A stretch of DNA of 64,000 bases from Mesostigma viride (GCA_009746045.1 RPFO01000299.1:1143807-1207806); one strand, 5' to 3'; numbered from the stretch's first letter, positions 11,045 through 21,928 are shown. The notes: generated by a model from the sequence alone, not told the origin. Translations and numbers: made by a program.

Positions 11045-13033
11045 CCATTCCGCGTGGGACCACCCAGCAGGACACGGTTGCAGAACGCCAGCAGAAGATC
11101 CCTAACCGCCGGATCAGGGGTCTTCAGCAGCTCAGCAGAAAGGTGGTCGGCACCGACCGCCGCATCGTACCGCAGGCGAGCAAGGGCGCCGTCCAATTCC
11201 TTCAAAGTGAAGGGGGGGACGACGTCGTCAGTGGCAAGGCAGCCCTCCTGCAAGGCGGGGACTTGGTAGTCCGCGGCCGAGGAGGGGGGCGCTGGCGGCG
11301 GCGGGGGTCCGGCGACCCCGAGGCGGGCGGCCGTCTCGGGGTGAAGCGGCGGGGGGGGCGCGAGCCCCACCGGTCAAGGAAACATTGTGGGCCAACCAGC
11401 GGTCAAGGCTGACCGGCGCCGTGCCGTCCCCCGTGTGCTCCACCGGGGTGCGCTGCCGCCGGCCGCCGAGCCGGTCGAGGTGGTACCACATGTCCTTGCC
11501 CTGGTTGCGAGCCTGGCAGGCCTTGCCATCCGCGATGCACTGGGCTGCCTCCGCGTCCTGAGCGTGCTCGTAGGCCTCCACAAGGGCGGCCTTGAGCAAT
11601 GGTTTCTGCAGCGGGTCCCGGTTACGCTTGAGGCGGTGCCGGGCGGCCAAGACCTTGGGGTCCTGGCGGTAGAGCGGGCCGGGGCGGCGGCGGGGCATGA
11701 CCGGCAGGTGCCGGGCCGCCAGCAACGGGGCACGGGCCGCAAAGCCCGCAAAAATGGCGGCGTTGGGGGCACCCTTGTCCAGCTCGTCGACGTCCGCCCG
11801 GGCGTCCAGGGCCGACAGGTACTCCTGGCGGCACCGGTTCCGCTCGTGCTCGGCGTCCGTCCAGTCCTCAGGATCTCCCCGGACCGGGCGTAGAGCAGAC
11901 CAGTCAGGGCGGACCAGTGCGGCGCGGCGCGCGGGGACGTGGAACCGGAGCCGAAGGGTCGCGCGTACCAACCGGTGGTCAGAGCACACCGTGGGCCTGT
12001 CAAACACTCGGGCGTCCAGAACCGAGGTGCACCTGGGCTGCCGTACCACCACGTAGTCCAGACAGGCCTGACGGCCGTTATAGGGCCACGAAAAGTGACC
12101 AAGTCCTGTGAGGGACGTTGGAATTAATTGGCAGTTGACAGCAACCATCCCGCTATCCCGCAAAAAGGCAGAGAAAAGGGGAGTGTTAGCATTAGCTTCC
12201 GTATCAGCAGGCGCAAAGCGACTGCCAGCAGTGCCCACGGGGAGCGTAGCATTGGCGTCGAGCAGCATAACCAAAAAGTGGCGGGCCGGAGTGACCCCCT
12301 CAAGGTTATGCAAAGACTCGAAGAACTCTTGGCGCTCCGACTCAGGTAGACCACTATGGGGTGCATAGCCCACCCCCACCGTGAGGTGGTGCTTAGACCG
12401 CCCCTCGACGGAGGTGAAATGTGCTACCATAAGGCGTGGTGTTAGGAACTTAAGCGTACTGAGGCTAGCAACTGCCAACGGCGAACACAAAAGACCAACA
12501 CCACCTTGGCCTGGCGTCCCACTTCCAGCGAAGTAGAAACGCCAACCGCCTGCAAGGCGGTTAGTGCTCACCGTGCCAAATGGCACCTGGCGACGGTGTT
12601 CCTGGACGCCTAGAATAGATACACGATGCTCTATGCAAAATGCGACTAGCTCCTCTACCCGGCAGCTATGGTCGTCATCTGCTAGCAATGTACGTGTGTT
12701 GAAAGTGGCAAGGGCCAAGGATGCCTGCTGGCCCACCAGGGGAGAACGGCGATGGGTGATGGGGGTGGATGCGGCGGGGAATGGAGGTGGGGGTGGAACG
12801 GAGGGGGGAAGGGAAGCGGTGGAAATAGTGCTTTTCATTGCATTTATTTTGTCCTGCAGGCGTAGGATGCGAGCCTGCCGCCTGCTCTGGGTATTCGGGG
12901 ATGCTTGCGCAACGCAGAGGCGTAGAAAATCTAGCATGCGTTGGGTGTTGCTAATCTTGCTGCTGAGAGCTGTCGTTCTAGCCCGAGATACCGGCACCAC
13001 CATGTGTCTCAGTCGACTGTTAGGTCGATGCAT
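11045..13033 (-). pseudogene. LINE ORF2: APE-type endonuclease and start of RT
   Basis: From ATG at 13033 the product has a basic, proline-rich leader, then an exonuclease-endonuclease-phosphatase domain. Visible hallmarks are TFNTRTL, GVQEHR (catalytic Glu), LLDANATL (Asp-x-Asn), LDYVVV and SDHRLV (terminal Ser-Asp-His). After a linker comes an RT N-terminal segment, FTLKELDGALARLRYDAAVG then ADHLSAELL. A one-base change in a C/G run near 11350-11375 shifts the frame between linker and RT. The RT catalytic motifs (YxDD box) are absent because the sequence leaves the LINE near 11045. The endonuclease is otherwise open for 550 codons, so decay is recent or that frame was preserved by chance. 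Confidence 0.8.
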
Positions 13034-13110
13034 GGTAGTGGAACGGGACTGTTTAGAGGCTGTCCCCGAAGCCGGCTGTTAGCCGCGAGCCGACGAGGAA
13101 GGTTGTCTAC

Positions 13111-13290
13111 CTACTGTCTACCAACAGAGGCAGCACCCTTCTGGCTAGACACCTGACGAGACTCCGCTCCGGGGGTGTTAATCGGAACACCTGTAAATAT
13201 CTGCTTCCCATCAAAGAATGCTGCAAAGGAGCCATCCTGAAGCAGACGCAACTTAATGCGCTTACTCTTGGTCTCGAGCTTCTTGTCTAA
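13111..13290 (-). pseudogene. LINE ORF1 C-terminal fragment
   Basis: This reading frame has no start of its own. It reads LDKKLETKSKRIKLRLLQDG then SFAAFFDGKQIFTGVP and stops 77 bp before the ORF2 start. The pattern K.LRLLQDG..AAFF.G..I matches the C-terminal domain of L1-type ORF1 nucleic-acid-binding proteins. Its position just upstream of ORF2 and its orientation support this. The rest of ORF1 lies at 17162-18219, beyond a foreign block. Confidence 0.6.
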
Positions 13291-13643
13291 TCACCAAGAA
13301 AATGTTCTCAAATGAGGACATTTTCAAGCATGGATACCATTTGTAATAACTGACACATGTCAACACATCCATGGGTACGGTATGGAACCATGTTCATTTA
13401 TGATATGTTCAAGAGTTGCAATGCTAACATCCATGAAATATGCTCATTGTATAATACATTTCTTGTTTTTGGTCCATTGGAGTTCCTTCCCACCAAGAGA
13501 AACATTTATTTTACATTTTTGTGTGCTAGGCTTTATACGGACAGCCTATACCACACCTTCAAACTCAGTGCACATCATTATCAAGTTGGTTATTGTAGCA
13601 CCATGCTGGGGGCCCAGCATACTCGAACACAAGGTGTTGCCCC

Positions 13644-13670
13644 TCTTAGCAGCGTGGGTGGGTGGGTGGG
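13644..13670 (-). repeat. SDR-1 q linker, G4/i-motif-capable
   Basis: The 27-bp linker between P' and R' contains GGGTGGGTGGGTGGG on the plus strand (CCCACCCACCCACCC in element orientation). Four G3 tracts with one-base loops form a canonical G-quadruplex motif. SDR-2 and SDR-3 have equivalent linkers. Confidence 0.7.
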
Positions 13671-14506
13671 AGCTGAAAAGAGGCCTCCCTACGTCCCCTA
13701 CACCACTCTAAGTACTGACTATCATTCACATTGCGCCACGCAGGCCTGCCGGCTGGCGCAGGTACAAGGTGTACTGACTGCCAATCACAGTTGCGCCACG
13801 CCTGGCGGCTGGCGCAGGTAACAAGGTCTAGTGACGTACGTTAGAAGCTACCTAGGCCTGCACTCCGGAACCACACTCAGCCTAGGCACAAAAAGGGCCG
13901 GCCGGTGCAGTACCCTCGTGACAAGCGCTAGTCTTACGCTACCTACGGCAGGTCGGTCCCCTTTGAGCCCGTCCACGCGTCATATATAAAATGAGCGAAG
14001 CTCAGCAAATACATTTCTTGTTTTTGGTCCATTGGAGTTCCTTCCCACCAAGAGAAACATTTATTTTACATTTTTGTGTGCTAGGCTTTATACGGACAGC
14101 CTATACCACACCTTCAAACTCAGTGCACATCATTATCAAGTTGGTTATTGTAGCACCATGCTGGGGGCCCAGCATACTCGAACACAAGGTGTTGCCCCCA
14201 CACCTCCTTCCTGGCCACCAAGGCTGTCGCCAACCTTGGTGCCGATTTTCTTTCCGCCCATGGCCCCCCTCCTGCACGCTGCCACGGCTGTACTGCCGCC
14301 CCCGTGTGGCCGCTACGGTTTCCCGGCGGACGCAGGGCGGCACCCATGTCGTTCCCCCCGTTAGGGGGGCGGTTTCCAGCGGCTGCTCATTAGGCCTTAC
14401 GCCCCCGGACCGTCTCTCACAAGCCCAGGACCCATCACCAGCCCCACCCCCGAGGCTGGGATTTCCCGGCATTGAAACCATTGTGGCGATAGGCCCTCTA
14501 CCCTAC

Positions 14507-14546
14507 CAAGGCCTTGGCTTGGAAACTGCTTAGCCAAGGCCCTGAC
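14507..14546. other. Hairpin inside SDR-1 Q
   Basis: AAGGCCTTGGCT pairs with AGCCAAGGCCCT across a 12-nt loop with one mismatch. A second stem, GGCCTCTCC/GGAGAGGCC, lies at about 15146-15169. These may shape a transcript or be recombination sites; function is unknown. Confidence 0.5.
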
Positions 14547-15585
14547 CAGGGCTTGTGTTGTTGTAGGAAATTTTTTTTATGGCATAGATATGCCCCCCTG
14601 GCTGAACCGAACTCTTTATCGCTTTTCCTATAATGCATCATACAGGATAAAAACAAGGCGATAAAACAGCAAGAATTTCAGCCCCGCCAGGCGAACATTC
14701 TTTGCTGAAAAACTGGGCAATGATGAAGAGCGCGCTCCTCCCACCAAGATTCGCTCCAGCCCCGCATCCTCCCCGAAACTCCCGTCTGGCCACAGGCCGA
14801 AAGATCGGGTCCGCTGTCAGGCTCCTGGCAGTTATGGGCTACCCTGGCACCCCGCGCTAGCCATCTCCACGTTTAAGGCAGATTCGCCTCCACCTGTGAT
14901 TCTTTCCACCGTAGCCGCTGGCCCTGGCCTGTATGCATGGCTCCTTCCCTGACGTTGTCCGACTAAAATCGCAGCTTCCCCAGTGTCAGGAAGCCGCTTG
15001 CCGCACCCAGGGGTAGAGGGGAATCGTCAGTGGGCCCAGCGCCGGAAATCACACCATTTTACTCAAAACGTAGAGCCCCCCACCCAACAACCATTACCGT
15101 GGCCTGTAACGGTGGGTGGCGAACATAAAGACCTTTATTCCAGGCCTCTCCACGCCCGGAGAGGCCGATAGCATCGTCTTACATTCAGCGCAGCCGCCAT
15201 AGCGGCCAGCCGACCTTGCCAGCAAATGCTGGGATCAAGTTGCGAAGCTGAAAAGAGGCCTCCCTACGTCCCCTACACCACTCTAAGTACTGACTATCAT
15301 TCACATTGCGCCACGCAGGCCTGCCGGCTGGCGCAGGTACAAGGTGTACTGACTGCCAATCACAGTTGCGCCACGCCTGGCGGCTGGCGCAGGTAACAAG
15401 GTCTAGTGACGTACGTTAGAAGCTACCTAGGCCTGCACTCCGGAACCACACTCAGCCTAGGCACAAAAAGGGCCGGCCGGTGCAGTACCCTCGTGACAAG
15501 CGCTAGTCTTACGCTACCTACGGCAGGTCGGTCCCCTTTGAGCCCGTCCACGCGTCATATATAAAATGAGCGAAGCTCAGCAAAT

Positions 15586-17068
15586 TGTTTACGATTTATG
15601 AATGCAGGGGGGTCGCTACGCGAGTGACCAAATAGCACTCAAGTCAACAATATGCCAAGAAAGAAGGCATGGCCAGGTCATGGCTGGCCCTGAAAATGCA
15701 CCCAGGGTGCCCACAACATGTCTATGTTACACCCTCGCAGTCCTAGACCCTGCAGCCTGCCAGGGGGGGGGGACAAAATGTAACTGGCAACCAGGGACCA
15801 TGGTGCAGGCCAAACAGCAGGTGTAAAGCTAGCTCAGTCCAACTAGTGAAATATGAAGCAAATACTCGCCAAGGTTAGGTCCATGATCGTTAGTAGAGGC
15901 TCGGCTGCCACCACGGTGCTAAACCATGATGCTGAACCCTTACGTTATATATGAAACATATATTGCAAAGAGGCACAAGTTGTAACACAAGCACAATGTA
16001 AACATGACAAGCGCAAGCTTCCAAGCCAGTCTTGATCACTTGGACATGAGCTGAAGCATTAGAAACATATGGGCAACATACCAGCAAGCCTTGAAAAACT
16101 TCTCAGCAACAAGGCAGTATATGTGTTGAATCAAACTACCACATCGCAATTAAGCACAGCGACTTCTAGTTGCTGCTGTTTTGATAACGCAAGGCCGTTT
16201 ACCTTTTCAGTGACGCAGCGGGAAAAGAAAGTACTGCCCAGCAAACTTCCGTTATTCCCCGGACATAAACGTAATCAAAACCACGAAGTTGGGCATTGAA
16301 AGCAACCGGAATTATCACGTCTGCGAGAGTCATAGGTTACAATCCGCTTAACACGCTTACTTAGAACGATGCGGTTGAGAATGACAGTCGGAACCTTGCT
16401 CTTGACGTGCGCCCAGGCCGCCAGCTGCGCGGGCCAGCTCAATAAATATATATTATTTTATTTTATATTATTTTAGGACGGTGACGCGTGGGAAGCACCC
16501 AGCCTTGCGGCAAAAGAAAAATATGGCTCGCGCTCGCCCTGGTTTTCGCCAGGCGCGACTGCGACATCACGACGAAAAAATAGAGACTCTTTGACGCATG
16601 CAACTGCCCAGGTCCCTCTTCTCCCCATGTCGCCCATAAGCCCAGAAGCGTACCATAACCCATACTCGCGATATCCGCAGCGCCTGGGCGGAAAAAGAAA
16701 TTGTAAAACCGAACTGCGAACTGACCTATCATGCGATCTACGTAGCTCTCAGATTTTCTTCAACAATGCCAAAATCCGTTCATGAACAAAATTTTCGACA
16801 TATACAAAGCACCTGCACGTGAAGAATAGCATCTTCGAAATCACTAGATGACGATCTAAAATGCTGTCTTCGTCCGGGTCAAAATAATGCCCTATAACAT
16901 TCAGGCAAGCCTCGGAACTGGCACGACCCCATAGCCGCCACTCGACAAAACACTCGATTGCATTACGATGTTCTTGCTATTGTAGGTACTTTTCGTCGCC
17001 TCATATTTTCCAGGTACGGTCGACCCCTGTCGACCCCAGGGGCTTGGCGCGCTCAGTACCTATCCCAG
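15586..17068. other. Non-coding stretch
   Basis: Between SDR-1 and the E2F-like sites. It includes AT-rich tracts (16440-16480) and short open frames without recognisable domains. A G-run of nine near 15762 is present. No gene is supported. Confidence 0.5.
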
Positions 17069-17119
17069 TTTCGCGCCAAAACCCACCAAGTGACCCTAGG
17101 ACCAAATTTGGCGCCAAAA
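17069..17119. promoter_or_regulatory. Pair of E2F-like sites
   Basis: TTTCGCGCCAAAA (17069-17081) and TTTGGCGCCAAAA (17107-17119) both match the palindromic E2F/DP consensus TTTSGCGCSAAA and are 25 bp apart. In plants and algae such sites drive S-phase genes. No gene start is seen nearby, so they may simply be repeat-borne. Confidence 0.45.
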
Positions 17120-17161
17120 CCGCGCCCCTGACCCCCCCCGTCTCAAACGAGGACTATGTCC

Positions 17162-18219
17162 TCAAATGAGGACATTTGGTTTTTGGACATTGGTCTCCTG
17201 GACGATGGTGCTGTTCCACACCACGCTCCTCGCCTTCAGTTGAGCCGGTGTGTAGTCCTCGTCGAGGCTGAAGTCGTTAGGCTGGAGCAGACGACGTGCT
17301 CCCAGCATGAGGCGTTTGTCGTGCATGGAGGCCATGGTGACGACGACCAGGCCCAGAGGGCCTGGCAGCCGAATGGCACGTTCAATGGCAACACGGTTCT
17401 GGAGCTGCAGCTTCCCCAGAAACGCTGGGCCGCGCAGCTCCTCGGCAAGTGAGTGTGCTGTCTCCTGTGCTGCCTCGCCTTTCGGGAATCCTTTGATTAC
17501 CATATTGCGTTGGCGTTGCTGCACTGCATTCTGGGTGACCGCAGCGGTAGCTGCAGACTTGGCCGCCTGTTGAACGATGGTGGTCAACTGCTTGCCGGTG
17601 ACATCGACAAACGTGGTAGTTTTGGCAGGGGCTGCCATGGCTGTCTTCAGCTCCAGCATCGTCGCCTTCAGGACCTTAATGTCGTCCTGCACGGTCGTAA
17701 AAGACTGTGCGAGGTCCTGCAGCGGCACGGTAAGATCGGTCGCGGGGGCTGGCCTGGCGAGATGGGCGTCGCCGGCAGCTCGACAAGGTCAGGGCAGCAC
17801 GAAATAAGACAAGAAAGACGGCAATCTTTGGGCTCCCAGTTAGGCCACTCATCCGAAGCAGCCTCCATAACCTGGCCGCTGCGAGGGTGGCGAATCGGGG
17901 CTTCGTGTTCGTTGCGGAGCTTCGGCACGTTTAGCACTTCGGCGTCGCTGAAGCCGAGGAAGACAGCGATGTCGTCCAGGCTCAAACGCTTGTCTGGCAT
18001 GTAGAATGAGGAAGAAATGGAGTCCGGCAAGGAGGTTTCAGTCGCTATCGGAGTTGCTTCCGAAAGCGCTGCCGAAGTCTTGGTTCGCTTGTTAGCGGCG
18101 TTCTTGGCGATGTCATTCATGTCGTGAGCGACTTTGTTTGCAGCAATGTGGGCATCAATAGATTCGGCAGAAAGAGCTGGAGACGATGCGGGGACCTCCA
18201 TGGCTACGTTGAAGAGCAA
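17162..18219 (-). pseudogene. LINE ORF1, N-terminal and RRM-like part
   Basis: The first frame (18219 to about 17740) starts at ATG and reads into an Ala/Thr-rich segment with YMPDKRLSLDDIAVFLGFSD. A frameshift near 17700-17745 moves to a second frame with a coiled-coil-like stretch (DDIKVLKATMLELKTAM). There follows NMVIKGFPKGE, RVAIERAIRLPG, VVVTMASMHDKRLMLGARRL and DYTPAQLKARSVVWN, the signature series of L1-type ORF1 proteins (coiled coil, RRM-like, C-terminal domain). Such proteins bind element RNA and chaperone reverse transcription. The frame ends at the near-palindrome ATGTCCTCAAATGAGGACAT; the remaining C-terminal piece lies at 13111-13290. Confidence 0.7.
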
Positions 18220-19836
18220 CTAGACGATGGCAGGGGGCAGGCCGCTGACGAGAACTTGCGAAATCCTGGGCGATGGCTGCCAAAAATTAGATCAGCGTGT
18301 TCGTCATCAAAAAGCGAGTCTGTTGCAATTTACCCGACCAAATTTCATGCCCGGAGTCAAAAGTTATGAGCATTCTCGGCATCCATAGCTCGGCACACCG
18401 TAAACCGCATTTCCTGGGGGCACATATATGGCTTTTATAATACATTCTAATAAGCTACTTCCTGCAAGGGTGGGAATGTAAACGACACTTGCTCTAGGTG
18501 CACCAAGGGCACCTGCACCCCCCAGAGCTATCAAGCTCAACCCAACTAAGGGGAGCCTGTCATGGGGGGGGAAGATCATCATGGCTATATAAGAGCTAGA
18601 GCATGGCATCTCAGCAGAGAGCAGCTCAGACTCTGCGTGGGCACAGCATAACTAGATAAAGCTAGTAGGCATCATCTGGGGTGTGGCACATCATAGGCAC
18701 ACATGTACATGGCTAAATAATGCTCTTGAGTCAGCTGGTATTGTGCCTGTAGGAGGCGTACATGTACATGGCCACGGTCTATCTATTCTACACTACTATT
18801 GCTGTACATATGCCCCTAACTAAGCTGGGGCGTCTGGAGTCGCTGGGGCCGCGGCGGTCGCATGCCAGGGCTTGTGGCCGACGTAGATGGTCGCCCCCTT
18901 CCAGTACACCGAGTTAGCGCCAAGCGCAATGGCGTGTTCCTGATTTGGCATAATATCTCTACAATTCCAGCGGCACCGGAACGAGTTCATTCCGACAAGT
19001 ATCAAGAAAGTTATGGCGTTCCGACTTCCCGGTCGCGCGCGAGCACGAGCCGGCTGTTCTTCTAAGTCGTGCGTGAATATGTGCCGACGGCATACTGGGT
19101 CGGCAGTAATTCCTGGGCTGAAAGGAATTAGGTACTGTACCTACGACGGTATTGGGTTAATACGTCGTACGCAGGATCAAATAGGAACCTTAATTAACCT
19201 GTGGTCTGTTGGTACCGCAGGCTTAGTCGTGGACTATTGGGTGCAGATGCAATAATCACTGTGTGGACTGTACTCTGTGGTCACTGTGCCTGTATAGCAG
19301 ACCTAGCTGCTGACAGTATAGGATCTGGACGCTGTACAGGTTGTTAATACTGTACCGGGGTCCTACGAGGCCCTACGAGGCCCTACGAGGCTGCTCAGGC
19401 CTATAGCAAAGCACAGTGAACAAGTATATACATGTAAAGAATAGGCCAGTGCCAACTGGTCATCTTGCGAGCCCGCCTCACGTGTGTTGCCTTGACTTGG
19501 CAAGCTCGTGTCTAAGCCTCAAGTGCCTGAGTGCTGTAAGCTTATCCAATTTTAACAAAGCTCCGTTCCAACCACGTTCGCATAATTGCTGCATTGCAAC
19601 CATATCCTTATACATTGCGCTTAAAACCGTTAACTCAAATTACAAGCAGTCTCGACGGAACGACCAGGAGGGTTGTTGCTGTGTGCTGCGTGCAGCGTTG
19701 ACGACGTGGTGAAGATCGTCGGGTGTCGAAATTGGTGCAGGAAGAACAACGGCAGCAGGATTTCCGGTTTCCTCGACAAGCTGCTGGTGGTTCTATTTCC
19801 CCTTAATTACGTCGTGTTGTTCGAGATTTATCCCTC
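18220..19836. other. Non-coding stretch with small tandem repeats
   Basis: No gene recognised. CCCTACGAGG occurs three times in tandem near 19362-19391, and ACATGTACATGGC occurs twice (near 18703 and 18759). A pyrimidine-rich CCCTCTTGCTTGCAG at about 19830-19844 looks like a 3' splice site just before the next ORF. Part of this region could be the 5' LTR/leader of the gag-like element that follows, but I could not find its partner. Confidence 0.4.
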
Positions 19837-20472
19837 TTGCTTGCAGATCGGCCACCTGTTGATCGCAATTTTGCACAGTTCGTCGACGACCAGGTCGAGG
19901 ACTGGGAGCGCATCTTGCGGCACGTCCGGACCATCGTCGCTCCGGCACACCGGAGCACCGACGACATTGAGCAAGAGCTGCACGGTCTGGTCGGAATACA
20001 GACCGTGATCACAGCATTAGTCGACCGGGTGCGCGAGGAGTTGGTGGCCAGGCGAGAAGGAGCTGCGGAGCCAGCTGGTGCGGTGCGACGAGAGCTCGCG
20101 CAGGCAGCGGCAGGTGTGGGCGCGCAACGTGCGTTCGCAGGCGCAGTTGGCGACGGGGGAATTGCGGCAGGACCAGTTCGACGTGAGCGACGAGTGACGG
20201 AGCGCTACAGGCGGCTAGCAGAGATCGAGTCGGCTGAAGGAGCCATCGCTGGAAATCAGCGTGCGACGCGGGTCGACAGGGTAGTCGACAGGAATCCGGA
20301 GCGGAGGAGAGTGCCTCTTCAGGAGATACCCCAACCTCTCCGCGTGCGTGTAACGCAGTGGGAGGAGTTCGCCTCTCGTGGTTACGATAGCGACCTCGAG
20401 GCAGGCGCAGTGGGGGTCGCTGATTTAAGCGACGAGGAGCTTGGCGACCGCGAGACCTGTGCCAAGGTATAA
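19837..20472 (+). CDS. ORF upstream of a gypsy-like gag, unknown function
   Basis: A 211-codon open frame with strong acidic/basic patterning, including FAQFVDDQVEDWERILRHVR, LVGIQTVITALVDRVREELV and a heptad-like Arg/Glu-rich middle. It ends with an acidic stretch, DLSDEELGD. I do not recognise a family. A continuation in another frame (about 20524-20685) ends with a repeated Ser-Asp run encoded by GCGACA repeats at 20601-20636. A pyrimidine-rich, AG-ending tract at about 20699-20719 separates it from the gag start at 20784. The arrangement resembles the extra ORF before Gag in the copia elements of this window. It may be a Gag N-terminal domain or an accessory protein. Confidence 0.45.
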   Translation: MLADRPPVDRNFAQFVDDQVEDWERILRHVRTIVAPAHRSTDDIEQELHGLVGIQTVITALVDRVREELVARREGAAEPAGAVRRELAQAAAGVGAQRAFAGAVGDGGIAAGPVRRERRVTERYRRLAEIESAEGAIAGNQRATRVDRVVDRNPERRRVPLQEIPQPLRVRVTQWEEFASRGYDSDLEAGAVGVADLSDEELGDRETCAKV

Positions 20473-20601
20473 CCCGCGGGGCGGTAACGACGGGTTGTCG
20501 CCTGTTTACTACGCAAACGGTGACGACGCGCTGTCATCGTGAGCCGACAGCGGGCTGACGACGGTGCTGCTGGCAGCAGGGTGCCAGAGCTCATCAGTGT
20601 G

Positions 20602-20638
<37 letters not shown>

Positions 20639-20783
20639 AGGAAAACCAGTTGGCGCCAGCGGGTGGCAGTGGTGGGCTTGACTAAGTGGTAACACTTGTC
20701 ATCTTCTTTCTTGTTCAGCAGCGTATATTGCTGTCTGGCCACTTGGCTTATCTGTAGCAGTCTGACCTGAACAAGACCCATCA

Positions 20784-21261
20784 TGAGCGAGGGAGCATCC
20801 GACCAACGAGGGCGTGGGGTCGGCTTTGAGCGGCGCGGCGCTGATATGGATGGACGCGGTGGACGAGGAGGAGGGCCTGCACTAGGAGACCAGGCTGGAC
20901 CGTCTAGAGGATGATCAGAGTCAGGGGTCTCAAGGCGCTCAGAACGCGCCAGCAGCGGCCCAAGCAGCGCCTAGGCGGCCGACCCGGGTAGCCGAGGGTT
21001 ACGCTGTGCTGAGCCAATTTCAGTCAATCAAAGACAATTGGCAGCCCAGAGATGCGGAGAGAATGCTGGAGGATATGAACTTGTACACGGACATCTACGC
21101 CGGTGACAAGCTTCGCATTCTGGCGTCCAGTGCCTACGTACGTACGGCAGTCGGCAAGGCGGCTGTTTAAGTTCGTCCGAGAGCGCCATTCACCGGGGGA
21201 TACCTGGGCCGCGTTCATGACGCGCCTCAGGGTGTTCTTAAGCGATAAGAGGACCATAGAT
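20784..21261 (+). pseudogene. Ty3/gypsy-like gag fragment
   Basis: ATG at 20784 opens MSEGASDQRGRGVGFERRGA with an RG-rich leader that soon meets a stop. In a shifted frame a capsid-like segment follows: LSQFQSIKDNWQPRDAERML, then RILASSAYVRTAVGKA and, after another frame break, FVRERHSPGDTWAAFMTRL and RVFLSDKRTID. The W..F...L...F pattern is that of the Retrotrans_gag domain. The frame is cut at 21262 by the end of copia copy A. The zinc knuckle and the rest of gag are not seen. It may be the 5' part of the gypsy whose pol starts at 41319, but that link is unproven. Confidence 0.55.
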
Positions 21262-21928
21262 AGTTAAGAACGAAGCCCAGAGCGTGAGCTCCTGGTCTTT
21301 CACACACAACGGGATGAGCCAAAGTTGCAGGCAGCAACCTTTTATTTAACCCGACGGTGCACCAAGTCACGACCACGGTGGTCACTTCCACGTCCTATGT
21401 GGGCACCCACGGTTCGTGCTTGCCAAGATAGCTGGTCATCCCCCATGACCAAGCTATATCCTTTGCGTTGTTCCTCGTTCCCATCGGCGTGACGAGGCAC
21501 GTGCAGGCATACAGACAAATCCCTAACGTCCACTGGCATCAGTGCAGAGCCAGGACGAGCTGGATTTGCCTAGACTCCTGCAACCTAGGAAGTACAGGAC
21601 CTGTCACAAGCCTGCAAGGTCTAGTATCCTTGCAGACTGTCCTCAGGTGCCAGCTCCAGTACCCCATGCACCAGTCACAGGCTGCTGCTCCTCCTGGTCT
21701 ACGTGGACCACAGTCACGTGATAGACAGGCTAAGCCTGTGCAGGCACGGCCTGCCACGTGTCCTGTCCACTATACCAGAGGACTGTACCCTAGTCGGCCA
21801 CGGACGGCTAGGACTTCGGGACCTCATATCTTTCTCGTCCCTTGTCTGTTTCAGGCGGTCAGCACGGCGTTGGAAAGGTCTTTCCAAGCTGCATCCACTT
21901 AGCATATTGGTTGCCCAAAATGCTAGCT
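21262..21928 (-). repeat. Copia LTR (copy A)
   Basis: A 667-bp LTR bordered by AGTTAA on the left and CTAGCT on the right, a mutated form of the AGTTAG/CTAACT termini seen in the other copies. It carries the conserved hairpin GGTCAT-CCCCC-ATGACC near 21432-21450 and several CACGTG-type boxes. Confidence 0.85.

Larger units (their letters stand above)
13453..15585 (-). mobile_element. SDR-1: split-direct-repeat element, non-autonomous
   Basis: Two direct-repeat pairs are interleaved. On the minus strand: P (15582-15246, 337 bp), Q (15245-14199, about 1.05 kb), R (14198-14011, 188 bp), P' (14007-13671), q (13670-13644, 27 bp) and R' (13643-13456). This is the A1-internal-B1-A2-B2 layout of PAT/kangaroo/Ngaro elements of the DIRS order, which integrate by tyrosine recombinase. 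The trinucleotide AAT sits at both outer ends (13453-13455, 15583-15585) and at the R/P' junction (14008-14010), as expected for recombination at a shared core without target-site duplication. Q contains no convincing ORF, so the element would need enzymes in trans. It is not detectably related in sequence to SDR-2 and SDR-3. Confidence 0.75.
13291..17161. other. Foreign block interrupting LINE ORF1
   Basis: The block is bordered on both sides by copies of a near-palindrome: ATGTTCTCAAATGAGGACAT at 13306-13325 and ATGTCCTCAAATGAGGACAT at 17156-17175. These may be a target-site duplication of about 20 bp, or the palindrome may have been the breakpoint. Inside are SDR-1 (13453-15585) and about 1.6 kb of non-coding DNA with E2F-like sites. 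No transposase is visible. Confidence 0.5.
9695..18219 (-). mobile_element. Decayed dual-endonuclease LINE, interrupted
   Basis: Read on the minus strand, the pieces are in correct LINE order: ORF1 N-terminal part (18219-17162), a foreign block, ORF1 C-terminal part (13290-13111), ORF2 endonuclease plus RT start (13033-11045), a foreign or deleted block, and the ORF2 C-terminal CCHC/RPD domain (10455-9695). The RT catalytic core is missing. APE and restriction-like endonuclease domains in the same ORF2 are known from the Dualen/RandI clade described in Chlamydomonas. Assigning all pieces to one insertion is inference from order and orientation. Confidence 0.65.

Noticed and set aside
13357-14533. 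Repeated reading frame FLFLVHWSSFPPRETFI in two places
   Set aside because: It is the R segment of SDR-1 present twice. The frame is short, unlike any family, and equally open in other frames.
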